NCBI GenBank assembly: GCA_963805705.1
Contig: CAWDVH010000005.1
Span: 1,612,001 to 1,676,000, forward strand
Reading direction: 5' to 3'
Length of the DNA stretch: 64,000 nt
Origin: CAWDVH01 sp963805705
GTDB lineage: Bacteria > Actinomycetota > Actinomycetes > Streptosporangiales > Streptosporangiaceae
Shown: in pieces, positions 8,095-16,160 of the stretch
Numbering within the stretch: the first letter of the stretch is position 1
Layout: each line of letters starts with the position of its first letter
Made by a program: the position numbers and the translations under genes
The notes under the pieces: model-generated
The model's database searches: none
The model's input: only the letters and a program-made list of their open reading frames with translations
Told to the model about the DNA's origin: nothing

Positions 8095-8147
8095 CGGGTT
8101 GCTCCTATCGCATTGACGGTGGCGATCATGGTGGTCACGAGATCCAT
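8091..8147 (-). CDS. 18-residue leader ORF coupled to the YCII gene
   Basis: A short ORF, MDLVTTMIATVNAIGATR, begins at ATG 8147 behind AAAGGAG with good spacing and stops at TGA 8093-8091, sharing ATGA with the YCII start. The Shine-Dalgarno plus the stop/start overlap support translation; the peptide has no recognisable family. It could couple YCII translation to ribosome passage or simply be a chance ORF. A perfect inverted repeat lies directly upstream (8161-8190). Confidence 0.45.
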   Translation of the reverse strand: MDLVTTMIATVNAIGATR

Positions 8148-8160
8148 GAGCGCTCTCCTT

Positions 8161-8190
8161 TGCTGTTCGTCACCTAGATGACGAACAGCA
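8161..8190. repeat. Perfect 12-bp inverted repeat between divergent ECF42 operon and oxygenase
   Basis: TGCTGTTCGTCA and TGACGAACAGCA are exact complements separated by 6 nt. On the minus strand the right arm runs directly into the AAAGGAG of the leader ORF, so the element could be a hairpin in the leader RNA or a dimeric repressor/sigma-site operator. TTCGTC within the arms resembles the CGTC of ECF -10 elements, but no TGTCGA -35 was found at proper spacing. Confidence 0.6.
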
Positions 8191-8309
8191 GGGACGCCCT
8201 ACTACCAGTCGCCTCAAGATTTCCTGCCGCGGCGGACCGGCCGCACGGACGTACGATGGCTGCACCGCGACTGCCCGCAGCTATGCGGCGACCATATCGG
8301 AGCCGGATC

Positions 8310-9275
8310 ATGCCATCGTCAGTTCCCGTGATCGACCTCACGCCCTGGTTCAGCGAAGACGAGACGGCCCGCGCTGCCGTCGCCGCCATGGTCGACGCGG
8401 CGTTGCAGGACGTGGGCTTCTTCCTGATCACCGGCCATGGCGTGCCAGGCGAGCTGCGCGCGAGCCTGCGCACGCAGGCGCGGGCGTTCTTCGCCATGCC
8501 GCGCGAGGCCAAGCAGCGTTACGCCGTTACGGTCGGCGGCCGGGGGTGGCTGCCGCCCGGCGTGGAGGCGAACGGCTACGCCGAGGGCACGCAGACTCCG
8601 CCGGATCTGAAGGAGTCATTCGCGGTCGGCGCCGACCAGCCGACCGGCGACCCTGGCGTCGACGGATACTGGTTCCAGCCCAATGTCTACCCGGCCGAGG
8701 TGCCGGCGCTGGAGCCCGCTGTCGTCTCTTACCTGGCCCGCATGCGCACGCTCGCGGACGAGCTGCTCGTGCTGTGCGCGGCGGCGCTGGGACTGGAGCA
8801 CGACTTCTTCACCCGGCACACCGGGCATGCCACGCACACGATGAACATCAACTGGTACCCGCCGATGACGCTGGCCGGCGAGCCGGAACCCGGTCAGTTC
8901 CGGATCGGGCCGCACACCGACTTCGGCACCGTCACCGTCCTGGACCGTGAGCCGGGCCGTGGCGGCCTGCAGGTGTGGACCGAGCAGGACGGCTGGCAGG
9001 ACGCGCCCTACGACTCCGGCGCCTTCACGATCAACACCGGTGACCTGCTCGCCCGCTGGAGCGGCGGCCGGTGGAAATCCAACCGGCACCGCGTTCTGCC
9101 GCCGCAGGCCGAGCAGCCGGATGAGGATCTCGTCTCGCTGGTCTACTTCTATGAGGCCGACCACGACGCCGTGATCGAGTCGCTGCAGCCGCCGATCGGG
9201 AAGCCGAACGACTATGCGCCGGTGGTGGCAGCGCAGTTCCTCAAGGAACGCCTGGACGCGATCACGGTTGGCTAG
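8310..9275 (+). CDS. Isopenicillin N synthase-family 2-oxoglutarate/Fe(II) dioxygenase
   Basis: 321 residues: N-terminal DIOX_N domain (VPVIDLTPWFS, GFFLITGHGV) and C-terminal 2OG-Fe(II) domain. The iron ligands are in GPHTDFGTVT (His-x-Asp) and SNRHRVL (distal His). The canonical RxS 2-oxoglutarate contact reads Leu-Val-Ser (residues 274-276), so Arg is replaced. ATG 8310 is chosen because homology begins there (MPSSVPVIDL); the frame is open 44 codons upstream. Possible roles are oxidation of a flavonoid-, amino-acid- or antibiotic-like compound; substrate unknown. Divergent from the ECF42 operon, with which it may share control through the 8161-8190 repeat. Confidence 0.87.
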   Translation: MPSSVPVIDLTPWFSEDETARAAVAAMVDAALQDVGFFLITGHGVPGELRASLRTQARAFFAMPREAKQRYAVTVGGRGWLPPGVEANGYAEGTQTPPDLKESFAVGADQPTGDPGVDGYWFQPNVYPAEVPALEPAVVSYLARMRTLADELLVLCAAALGLEHDFFTRHTGHATHTMNINWYPPMTLAGEPEPGQFRIGPHTDFGTVTVLDREPGRGGLQVWTEQDGWQDAPYDSGAFTINTGDLLARWSGGRWKSNRHRVLPPQAEQPDEDLVSLVYFYEADHDAVIESLQPPIGKPNDYAPVVAAQFLKERLDAITVG

Positions 9276-9307
9276 CCGTCCGTCTGTGCCAGTGGGAGGA
9301 TGAGAGC

Positions 9308-9658
9308 GTGGGCGATGACCGGAACACCGAGCTCGCCGACACCCTGGCCGAGGTCGGCCGGAAAGTCGGTCAGGCCGTGACTGACGCGCTTGAGCGCATG
9401 CGGCCGACCTTCGATGCGCTCGCGGAAGTGGCGAGCCGTCCTGAGGTCCGAGCGGTGATCGAGCGCGCGGAAAAGGCCATGCGGCGCAGGCCCTGCCTCT
9501 GCTTCTGCCCGAGGGCCCATCCGGCTGACCGCGGCGTCTGCGAGGTGTTCGACGCGGTGATCACGGGCCAGTACAGGTCGGGCTGGCTCGGCGATGTTGA
9601 TGTGCTGCTGTGCGCTCCGTGCGCGGCGGCCAGGGCCGCGCACGAGTTCGCCGGGTGA
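9308..9658 (+). CDS. Hypothetical protein with Cys-rich C-terminal half
   Basis: 116 residues starting at GTG 9308, 7 nt after GGGAGGA. The N-terminal 55 residues are helical and charged (LADTLAEVGRKVGQAVTDALERM). The C-terminal part holds CLCFCP, a single Cys at GVCEVF and CAPC near the end, a spacing that could bind a metal. No family recognised. It follows the dioxygenase by 32 bp and may be co-transcribed. Convergent with the universal stress protein gene. Confidence 0.6.
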   Translation: MGDDRNTELADTLAEVGRKVGQAVTDALERMRPTFDALAEVASRPEVRAVIERAEKAMRRRPCLCFCPRAHPADRGVCEVFDAVITGQYRSGWLGDVDVLLCAPCAAARAAHEFAG

Positions 9659-9669
9659 CTTTCAGCTGC

Positions 9670-10107
9670 TCACCCCTTGTGCGGGACGATCACGACCGGG
9701 CATGCCGAGTGCTGGACGACCTCGTTGCTCACCGAGCCCATCAGCAGCCGGGTCAGGCTGCCGCCGCCGCGCGCGCCGACGACTACCATGTCGGCATCTT
9801 GCGAGGCATCGACCAGTTCCTTGACCACAAAGCCGTTCACCGCGCGGACACTCACCGAGGCTGGCCCCGAATCGCCCAGCCGGCTGGCTGCCTTTTGCGT
9901 TACTTCCTCAGCGGCATGCTGCAGTTTCTCCAGCAGGGGCCGGTCCGCCGGGCCGATCACCGGGATGTCGCCCCAGTAGCTCTTCGCGACCTCATGCACT
10001 GCTACGACAGTGAGCGGGGCGTGCAGGGCCGCTGCCTGTCTCATCGCCCAGTCAAGTGCGTGTTCCGAGTTAGGTGAGCCATTTACGCCCACAACGATTC
10101 CAGGCAT
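9670..10107 (-). CDS. Universal stress protein (UspA family)
   Basis: 145 residues, single UspA domain. IVVGVNGSPNSEHALDWA at the N-terminus and VVVGARGGGSLTRLLMGSVS near the C-terminus give the ATP-binding G-x2-G-x9-G-(S/T) pattern, followed by CPVVIVP. Cytosolic nucleotide-binding stress protein, in actinomycetes often dormancy- or hypoxia-linked. It has no obvious partner here; a short GC-rich hairpin (CCGCCG/CGGCGG, 10132-10146) lies just upstream of its start. Confidence 0.92.
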   Translation of the reverse strand: MPGIVVGVNGSPNSEHALDWAMRQAAALHAPLTVVAVHEVAKSYWGDIPVIGPADRPLLEKLQHAAEEVTQKAASRLGDSGPASVSVRAVNGFVVKELVDASQDADMVVVGARGGGSLTRLLMGSVSNEVVQHSACPVVIVPHKG

Positions 10108-10152
10108 TGCCCCGCTCCTCCCCTAGGCCCGCCGCCGTTCCGGCGGTGGCCA

Positions 10153-10311
10153 TCAGTCTCCCCTATCATGACGGATCACCCGCAGCCCGACCCAGGCGGC
10201 CGCCACGCCGACCGCGACGCCGATGACGGTGTCAGCGAAGCGGAGGATCGGCTGCTGCCAGGCATCGTGCGGGCTCACCTGATTGAAGATCGCGCGCCCG
10301 TAGGGGGTCAC
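10153..10311 (-). pseudogene. C-terminal fragment resembling FUSC/aromatic acid exporter family
   Basis: About 52 residues from a possible GTG at 10311: TPYGRAIFNQVSPHDAW, then ILRFADTVIGVAVGVAAAW, a single hydrophobic helix, and a short basic tail. This resembles the extreme C-terminus of FUSC/ArAE-type membrane proteins, which end with such a 'D-T-x-I-G-V' helix. No upstream part of that ~600-residue protein exists in any frame, so this is most likely a relic; expression as a small single-span protein cannot be excluded. Confidence 0.4.
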
Positions 10312-10401
10312 CCTGCTGGCCAGCCTCTCTTTAGAGTTAGCACCGGGCGGGGCATTGGCGGAGGCACAATCGCGGTGACGGCGACGGCCTGAGGGAGCGG
10401 C

Positions 10402-11343
10402 ATGCGAGCAGCGGGGATACGTCAGTACTCGGGCCCGGTTGAGTCCCTGGAGCTGCCTCGGCCTGGCGAGCTGCGCCCCGATGAGGTGCTGCTGGAGGTG
10501 CGCTGCTGCGGCATGGGGAACTGGGACGACATCGCCCGTACCGGCGGCTGGGACCTCGGGCGGCATCCGCCCATGGCGCTCGGAGTTGAAGCCGCCGGCG
10601 TCGTGGCCGGGATCGGCAGCGCGGTGGCCGGGCTCGCGGTCGGCGACCGGGTGATGACCCATTCACTGCCGCTGCGCGCCCAGGGCGCGTGGGCCGACTG
10701 GTTTGTCGCCGCTGTCACGGACGTGGCAGCGGTCCCGGACGGGGTGCCGTTTGAGATAGCCGCGGCCATGCCCGTTCCCGCTCTCACCGCCGATCAGACG
10801 CTTCGCGACGCGCTCGGCACCGGGTCCGGCGCGACCCTGCTGGTCAATGGCGCAGGCGGTGTCACCGGAAAACTGATCGTCCAGCTAGCCCGGCACCTGG
10901 GCGCTGAGGTGATAGCCACCGCGGGGCCGCATAGTGCGGCCGGGGTGTCCGCCGCCGGGGCCGCGCATATCGTCGACCGTCACTCCCCGGACTGGCCAGG
11001 CCAGGTCCGCGAGCTCACCGCGGGCCGCGGCGTCGATCTGGCCCTGAACGCGGCTCCCGGTGGCGCGGCCCGCGCGCTCAGCGCGGTCAGGAACGGCGGC
11101 CGGCTCGCCACCATCACCTCCGATCCGCCGGACGGCGAGCGCGGCATCGAGGTCAGCCAGGTGTACGTGGCACCCGACGGGCCGCGGCTGGCCCGGCTCG
11201 GCGAATTGCTGGCCGCCGGGACAATCGGGATCACGGTGAGTGCCCCCTTTGCGCTGGAAGACGCGGCACGCGCACTCGCCCACCTCCAGCAGGGCGCAAA
11301 CGGCCAGGCCGTGGTGCTGCAGCCGGGCCCGCCGGGGCCGTAG
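10402..11343 (+). CDS. Quinone oxidoreductase-like MDR (zinc-independent NADP-dependent oxidoreductase)
   Basis: 313 residues of the medium-chain dehydrogenase/reductase fold: GroES-like N-terminal domain (PGELRPDEVLLEVRCCGMGNWDD, ALGVEAAGVVAGIG, GDRVMTH) and Rossmann domain with LLVNGAGGVTGKLIVQLAR (NADPH loop). No structural zinc Cys cluster is present, as expected for the quinone reductase branch. Likely reduces quinones or alpha,beta-unsaturated carbonyls. Start ATG 10402 follows GGGAG. Convergent with a decayed VOC gene 5 bp downstream. Confidence 0.88.
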   Translation: MRAAGIRQYSGPVESLELPRPGELRPDEVLLEVRCCGMGNWDDIARTGGWDLGRHPPMALGVEAAGVVAGIGSAVAGLAVGDRVMTHSLPLRAQGAWADWFVAAVTDVAAVPDGVPFEIAAAMPVPALTADQTLRDALGTGSGATLLVNGAGGVTGKLIVQLARHLGAEVIATAGPHSAAGVSAAGAAHIVDRHSPDWPGQVRELTAGRGVDLALNAAPGGAARALSAVRNGGRLATITSDPPDGERGIEVSQVYVAPDGPRLARLGELLAAGTIGITVSAPFALEDAARALAHLQQGANGQAVVLQPGPPGP

Positions 11344-11347
11344 CCGC

Positions 11348-11871
11348 CTAGCCCCAGATCGCCAGGTCAGCTTCGTTGCCCTCGGGATCGGCGAGCGTCC
11401 ACCACAGCGGCACGCGTCTAGCAGGTCCTCTTCGCCGGCTGCGGCGTAGCCGAGCACCGCGTGCCAGAACGGCCGGACCCTGGCGATGTCCAGGGCGTCG
11501 ATCGCGACCTGCACGTGCTGCACGGACGCCGGGTCGGGCGGCGCCTGCAGCCGGGCCGCGGCGGCCGAGATCTCCCTGGCCAGGCCGGCGTCCCGGCTGG
11601 TGAGGCCGTGCACCTCGGCCGTGCACAGCCGGACGGTCACGCTCTGCGGCCGCAGATCGACGTCCGGATCGTGGCCGGAAGCGGCCGCCAGCTCGCCGAT
11701 GGCGGCGACCAGGGCCGCCCCGGCGGCGAAAGAGCCGGTCAGGAAGCGGGCCGCCGCATACCCGCCACCCCACAGCACCCGCCAGTCAGTGACGCCGGGG
11801 AAGGCTGAGAATTGCGCTGCGGTCAGCCGGCTGCTCCTGTTCTCACTCGCAGAGAGCTCGGCATCGGTCAT
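11348..11871 (-). pseudogene. Pterin-4a-carbinolamine dehydratase-like/VOC fusion, internally deleted and frameshifted
   Basis: The frame beginning MTDAELSASENRSSRL encodes a pterin-dehydratase-like domain (ASGHDPDVDLRPQSVTVRL) and the start of a glyoxalase/VOC domain (VQHVQVAIDALDIARVRPFW, VLGYAAAGEEDLLD). It then leaves frame; the expected C-terminal end, PLWWTLADPEGNEADLAIWG with its stop at 11348, follows immediately in another frame. The junction near 11411-11418 joins the two directly, so roughly 50 residues of the VOC domain are missing. A deletion whose length is not a multiple of three explains this. The gene is therefore non-functional as read, unless the assembly is wrong. Confidence 0.7.
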
Positions 11872-11967
11872 AGCTGCCACGGTAGGGTCCGTAGCGGACG
11901 ATCGGCTTCCGGAATCGGCGGAGGTGCGGAAATTCCCGGTTTGCAGCCTGCGGCGGCACCAGCGAGG

Positions 11968-13545
11968 ATGACCGTTGTGACCGAAGCTCCCGCGCCTGAT
12001 GTCCTGACGATCTACGCGTCATCCCAGCCCGGCAAGCTAGCCGTGATCGACGACCGGCCAGGCGGCGATGTCGTGTCGTGGACCTACGCTCAGCTCGAAG
12101 CGGAGGCGAACCGGCTGGCCAACGTGCTGGCCTCGCTCGGCGTGGGCAGGGGCGAGAAACTGATCTGGTGCGGGCCCAATTCGCCGCAGGTTGTGGCGGC
12201 CATCAACGCGGCCAGGAAGCTCGGGGCGGTCGCGGTTCCGCTGAACTACCGCCTGACGGCCGAGGAAGCCCGCTACATCGTGGCCCACTCCGACGCCTGC
12301 GCCGCCTATGTCGACGCGGAGTACGCGCACCTGATCCCGGCTCCCGCCGATGAGCGGCTAGGCCACCTGCGCCACGTGCTCGTCTACGGCGGCCCCGCCC
12401 CGGCCGGCATGCTCGGCGAGGACCTCGTCACGCGGGCGTCGGCCGAGCCCCCGGTCAGGGAAACCGCGGACACCGGGGCGACGATGATCTATACCTCAGG
12501 TACGACGGGCAAGCCGAAGGCCGCCTACCGCATGGCCGCCGACCCGAGCACGGCCGTGGCCCTGATCACCATGATCGGCTACACCCCCGACGACATATAC
12601 CTCACATCCGGGCCGCTGTATCACAGCGGCCCGCTGGCGTTCATGGGCGTCGGGATCCTGCTCGGACAGACGATCATCATCCAGCGAAGGTTCGAGCCGC
12701 AGGACTGGCTGCGGCTAGTGGACAAGTACAAGGTCAGCTCCACGTTCTCGGCGCCGCCGCTGGTCCGGCTGGTGTGCGCGCAGCCCGCCGAGGTCAAGGC
12801 CCGCTATGACCGGTCTTCGATGCGGATCATGCTGGCCAATGCCGCGCCGTGGAGCTTCGCGCTCAAGCAGGCCTACCTAGCCGATTTCCCGCCGGACTCG
12901 CTCTGGGAGATCTACGGATCGACCGAGCTCGGGGTGAACTGCGTTCTCGAGCCCAAGGATCAGCTGCGCAAGCCCGGCTCGTGCGGCCAGCCGGCGCCCG
13001 GCGTCGAGATCCGCCTGCTCGACGTGAACGGCAGCGAGGAAACCGGAACCGGGCCCCAGCATTCCGGTGAGCTCTACGTCAGGTCCACCGGGGTCTTCAA
13101 CGAGTACTACAAGCAGCCGGAGAGCTATGAGGCCACCGCGCGCGGTGATTTCCACACTGTGGGCGATATCGCCTTCCGGGACGACGAGGGCTACTACTAC
13201 ATCTGCGATCGCAAGAGCGACATGATCATCTCCGGCGGCATGAATGTCTACCCCGCCGAGATCGAGGCTGCCCTTGAGCAGCATCCGGGCATCTTCGACG
13301 TCGCGGTCTTCGGCATCCCCTCCGAGGAATGGGGCGAGCAGGTGCACGCCGCCGTGGTGCCCGCTCCCGGAGTGTCGCTGTCGGAGGCAGACGTCATCGC
13401 CTACGCCCGCCAGCACCTGGCCAGTTACAAGTGCCCCCGCTCGGTGGCCTTCATGGAAGAGCTCCCCCGCACCGGCTCGGGCAAGCTGCTCAAGCGCGAC
13501 CTGCGGGCACCGTACTGGGCCGGTCACACCAGCCAGGTCAGCTAG
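11968..13545 (+). CDS. AMP-forming acyl-CoA synthetase
   Basis: 525 residues of the adenylate-forming (ANL) superfamily. Motifs: MIYTSGTTGKPKA (P-loop, A3) near residue 172, LWEIYGSTELG (A5), YYYICDRKSDMIISGG (A7/A8 hinge) and the C-terminal catalytic Lys in GSGKLLKRDLR (A10). It converts a carboxylic acid, CoA and ATP to acyl-CoA, AMP and PPi; substrate chain length cannot be set from sequence. ATG 11968 follows GCGAGG and is where family homology begins. Divergent from the VOC pseudogene and followed 123 bp later by an aldo/keto reductase. Confidence 0.9.
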   Translation: MTVVTEAPAPDVLTIYASSQPGKLAVIDDRPGGDVVSWTYAQLEAEANRLANVLASLGVGRGEKLIWCGPNSPQVVAAINAARKLGAVAVPLNYRLTAEEARYIVAHSDACAAYVDAEYAHLIPAPADERLGHLRHVLVYGGPAPAGMLGEDLVTRASAEPPVRETADTGATMIYTSGTTGKPKAAYRMAADPSTAVALITMIGYTPDDIYLTSGPLYHSGPLAFMGVGILLGQTIIIQRRFEPQDWLRLVDKYKVSSTFSAPPLVRLVCAQPAEVKARYDRSSMRIMLANAAPWSFALKQAYLADFPPDSLWEIYGSTELGVNCVLEPKDQLRKPGSCGQPAPGVEIRLLDVNGSEETGTGPQHSGELYVRSTGVFNEYYKQPESYEATARGDFHTVGDIAFRDDEGYYYICDRKSDMIISGGMNVYPAEIEAALEQHPGIFDVAVFGIPSEEWGEQVHAAVVPAPGVSLSEADVIAYARQHLASYKCPRSVAFMEELPRTGSGKLLKRDLRAPYWAGHTSQVS

Positions 13546-13668
13546 CCCTGGGCCTGCGGCACGCGTTCTTCGAGCGATCCTCGGCCTGTCGGAACTGCCG
13601 TGCCGACAGATCGTTATGAGTCCATAGCCGGATCGGCCAATTCGACTCGACCAGATGGGAGCCCGATC

Positions 13669-14589
13669 ATGACCGCCGAGACGATCACCGCGGCAGCGGC
13701 AGGTACCTGGACGCTCGGCGACCTGACCGTCAACCGCCTGGGGTTCGGCGCGATGCGCCTGCCGCAAGTCGGCCCGGCGATGCGGGCCGATAGCATCCCG
13801 CGCGATCGCGACCAGGCCATCAGCGTGCTGCGCCGCGCGGTCGACCTCGGTGTGAACCATATCGACACCGCCGCGTTCTACTTCTCGCCGCTGCGCTCGG
13901 CGAACGAGCTCATCAGCCGGGCGCTGGCCCCGTACCCGGATGATCTGGTCATCACCACCAAGGTCGGGCCGGGCCGGGATCCGTCGGGCGCTGGGCTGCC
14001 TATGGCCCGGCCAGATCAGCTGCGCGGCCAGGTCGAGGAGAACCTGCGTCAGCTCGGCCGCGACCACCTCGACGTGGTCAACCTGCGCCGCCTGGCGCAA
14101 CCCAACTCGATCGCCGAGCACTTCGGCGTCCTGGCCGATCTGCGCGACGCCGGGCTCATCCGCCACCTGGGCATCTCTGCGGTCCGGCCCGAGCACCTCG
14201 CGCAGGCCCAGGCCATCGCGCCGGTGGTCTGCGTCCAGAACCGCTACAGCATTGACTCGCGGAGCCCCGAGGCTGACGACTTCCTGCGCGCCTGCGGTGA
14301 GCAGGGCGTCGCATTCGTGCCCTTCTTCGCAATTGCCGGCGACCGGCGCGAGGCTGGCGCGAACGGCACCGCCCGCGGCGAGGTACTCGCCATCGCCGAC
14401 GCTCACGGCGCGACGCCCGCGCAGATCCGGCTGGCCTGGACACTGCACCTAGGGCCGCATGTGCTCGCCATCCCCGGCACCGGCAACCCGGACCACCTCA
14501 TCGAGAACATCGCCGCCGGCGCGCTGCGCCTCTCACCTGACGAAGTGGCGCGCCTCGATGCGCAGGAGCTCCAGTGGGGGGAAACGTGA
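13669..14589 (+). CDS. Aldo/keto reductase
   Basis: 306 residues, TIM-barrel AKR. GFGAMRL opens the barrel; NHIDTAAFY provides the catalytic Asp and Tyr, ITTKVGPG the Lys. The segment that normally carries the catalytic His reads LDVVNLRRLA, with Arg140 in its place. C-terminal NADPH-site motif IPGTGNPDHLIENI. Start ATG 13669 after GGGAG. Another reductase of the same subfamily with the same missing His is at 38847-39719 (AAVNLRLPG). Probably an NADPH-dependent carbonyl reductase; substrate unknown. Confidence 0.88.
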   Translation: MTAETITAAAAGTWTLGDLTVNRLGFGAMRLPQVGPAMRADSIPRDRDQAISVLRRAVDLGVNHIDTAAFYFSPLRSANELISRALAPYPDDLVITTKVGPGRDPSGAGLPMARPDQLRGQVEENLRQLGRDHLDVVNLRRLAQPNSIAEHFGVLADLRDAGLIRHLGISAVRPEHLAQAQAIAPVVCVQNRYSIDSRSPEADDFLRACGEQGVAFVPFFAIAGDRREAGANGTARGEVLAIADAHGATPAQIRLAWTLHLGPHVLAIPGTGNPDHLIENIAAGALRLSPDEVARLDAQELQWGET

Positions 14590-14608
14590 GCCGGAGGGCG
14601 GCAATTGT

Positions 14609-15346
14609 TCAGGCGGCCGGCGCGACCAGGGCACCCTGGACGCCGTGCCGGGCCAGCGCTTCAGCCAGGAAGCCGCTGGACTTCATGCGCTCGATGAACT
14701 CGGCCAGTGCTTCGGCCGCTTCCTCGCCGCGCCCGGCCGGCAGGCCCATCGCCTGCTCGATCACCATGAAGCGGCCGGGCAGCACGCGCAACGACGGGTC
14801 CAGCCTGGCCCATCCCTCCAGCAGCGGGCGGATGCCGGCGGCTGCCTCCACCTGCCCGGCCTGCACGGCCCGCAGCACCGCAGGAGCGTCAGCCACTCGC
14901 TCGGCCCTGGCGGCCTGGAGCTCGCGCGAGAGGAAGAGGTCATAGGCGCTGCCCTGGCCTACCGCCACGCGGTTCCCCGGGCGATCCACCTCCGCGTTGT
15001 CCTGCAGGGCGGAACGGCGGGGGACGAGATAGCTGCCCTCGATCAGTACGTACGGCGCGGTGAACCGCAGGCCCTCGCGGCGCGCCGGATCGACGGCGAA
15101 GAACCCGACGTCGGCCTGCTCGCCCCGCACCGCATCAACCGACCCGGCGGCGGTCTCGAACAGGATCAGCTCGACCTCAAGATTCAGCTCTCGCCCCAGC
15201 GTGCGCGCCAGATCGACCGAGACGCCGCGGGCCTGGCCGGTGACGTCATCCCGGTGGGCAAGGATCGGGTTACCCAGATTGATGGAAGCGCGAAGCCGGC
15301 TATCGGGCGCCAGTGCGCGGATAAGAGCCTCGGATCGCAGTGGCAT
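14609..15346 (-). CDS. Substrate-binding-protein-like domain (SBP_bac_3), no signal peptide
   Basis: 245 residues matching the polar amino-acid ABC transporter periplasmic domain: LRASINLGNPILAHRDD, GVSVDLARTLGRELN, VDAVRGEQADVGFFAVDPAR, VAVGQGSAYDLFL. There is no signal peptide or lipobox after ATG 15346, and the only upstream extension is Arg/Ser-rich. No permease or ATPase is adjacent. It may bind a ligand inside the cell, or belong to a subfamily that has lost export. Convergent with the aldo/keto reductase. Confidence 0.8.
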   Translation of the reverse strand: MPLRSEALIRALAPDSRLRASINLGNPILAHRDDVTGQARGVSVDLARTLGRELNLEVELILFETAAGSVDAVRGEQADVGFFAVDPARREGLRFTAPYVLIEGSYLVPRRSALQDNAEVDRPGNRVAVGQGSAYDLFLSRELQAARAERVADAPAVLRAVQAGQVEAAAGIRPLLEGWARLDPSLRVLPGRFMVIEQAMGLPAGRGEEAAEALAEFIERMKSSGFLAEALARHGVQGALVAPAA

Positions 15347-15380
15347 GCCGATGAGCCTATCGGCGCGACCGCGAGACGGC

Positions 15381-16160
15381 TCAGCTCGGCGAGCCGAGCT
15401 GCAGCGATATCCCGAGGCGCTGGGCCAGGTCCGCGGCCCGGCTGCGGTCAGCCGGGCTGAACTGCGCTTCGTCGCGCATGAAGTGCAGATGCCCCGCTCC
15501 GCCGCCGCGGTGCGGTCCCGGGCCGTCGTTCGCCGGGGTGGCGCGGACAAGCCGGAGGCGTGCGCCGTTTTCCCAGGTCAGCTCGGCGAATGATGCCTCT
15601 GCGGTGTCCTGCCGGGTGGCGACCTCGCCGTCGAGTGCCTCCTCGAAGAGGCGGACCGCGCCGTCGATGTCAGCGACGTAGTGCTCGACCAGGGTGAAGG
15701 CCGACGCCGGCCCGGACGCCGGCAGCTGAGCGGGAGGCGCCAGCCCCGGCGGCGCGCCGGACTGCTCGGCCACCTGGATCACGATGCCATAGGCATCCCG
15801 GGGGTGCAGGAACGCTTCCTTCCAGGTCGCGCTCAGCAGGCTGATCTGGACCGGCTCGATGCCGAGCGCCCGTACCCGCGACAGCGTCGCGCCGATATCA
15901 GGGACGATGAAGTTGAAATGGTGCGGACCAGCGCCGCGGGAGGCCAGGAAGCGCTCGAGAAAGCCAGCGTCGGGACCTCCCGTCGGCGTGAGCAGCTCGA
16001 TCTTCGGGCCGGCGCGGAACTGCAGCTGACCCCACCAGTAGCCCGGCGAATCACCCCCGTAGACCCAGGAACCGCCGAGCAGCCCGCCGAACAGGTCCCA
16101 GCCATCCGTCAGCGCGCGCGTCCCGATAGCCACATGATCCAGGACGGTCCTCGTCACCAT
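15381..16160 (-). CDS. VOC (glyoxalase/bleomycin resistance) superfamily protein
   Basis: 259 residues with two VOC modules: residues ~5-130 (VLDHVAIGTRALTDGWDLFGG, HHFNFIVPDIGATLSRV) and ~150-255 (FTLVEHYVADIDGAVRLFEEAL). Candidate metal-ligand His/Glu residues are present in the first module (LDHVAIG, PHHFNF). It may be a dioxygenase, isomerase or binding protein. Reads from ATG 16160 and lies 34 bp upstream of the solute-binding-protein gene on the same strand, so the two may form an operon. Confidence 0.82.
   Translation of the reverse strand: MVTRTVLDHVAIGTRALTDGWDLFGGLLGGSWVYGGDSPGYWWGQLQFRAGPKIELLTPTGGPDAGFLERFLASRGAGPHHFNFIVPDIGATLSRVRALGIEPVQISLLSATWKEAFLHPRDAYGIVIQVAEQSGAPPGLAPPAQLPASGPASAFTLVEHYVADIDGAVRLFEEALDGEVATRQDTAEASFAELTWENGARLRLVRATPANDGPGPHRGGGAGHLHFMRDEAQFSPADRSRAADLAQRLGISLQLGSPS

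Noticed and set aside
10885..11347. Extension of the VOC pseudogene frame to 10885
   Set aside because: After the deletion junction the frame runs antisense through the MDR gene; the true C-terminal end and stop are at 11348 in another frame.
12877..14448. 523-codon ORF on the minus strand opposite the acyl-CoA synthetase and aldo/keto reductase
   Set aside because: Antisense shadow from GC-rich third positions; composition is Arg/Gly/Ala/Asp-rich with no motif, while both sense genes have full catalytic signatures.
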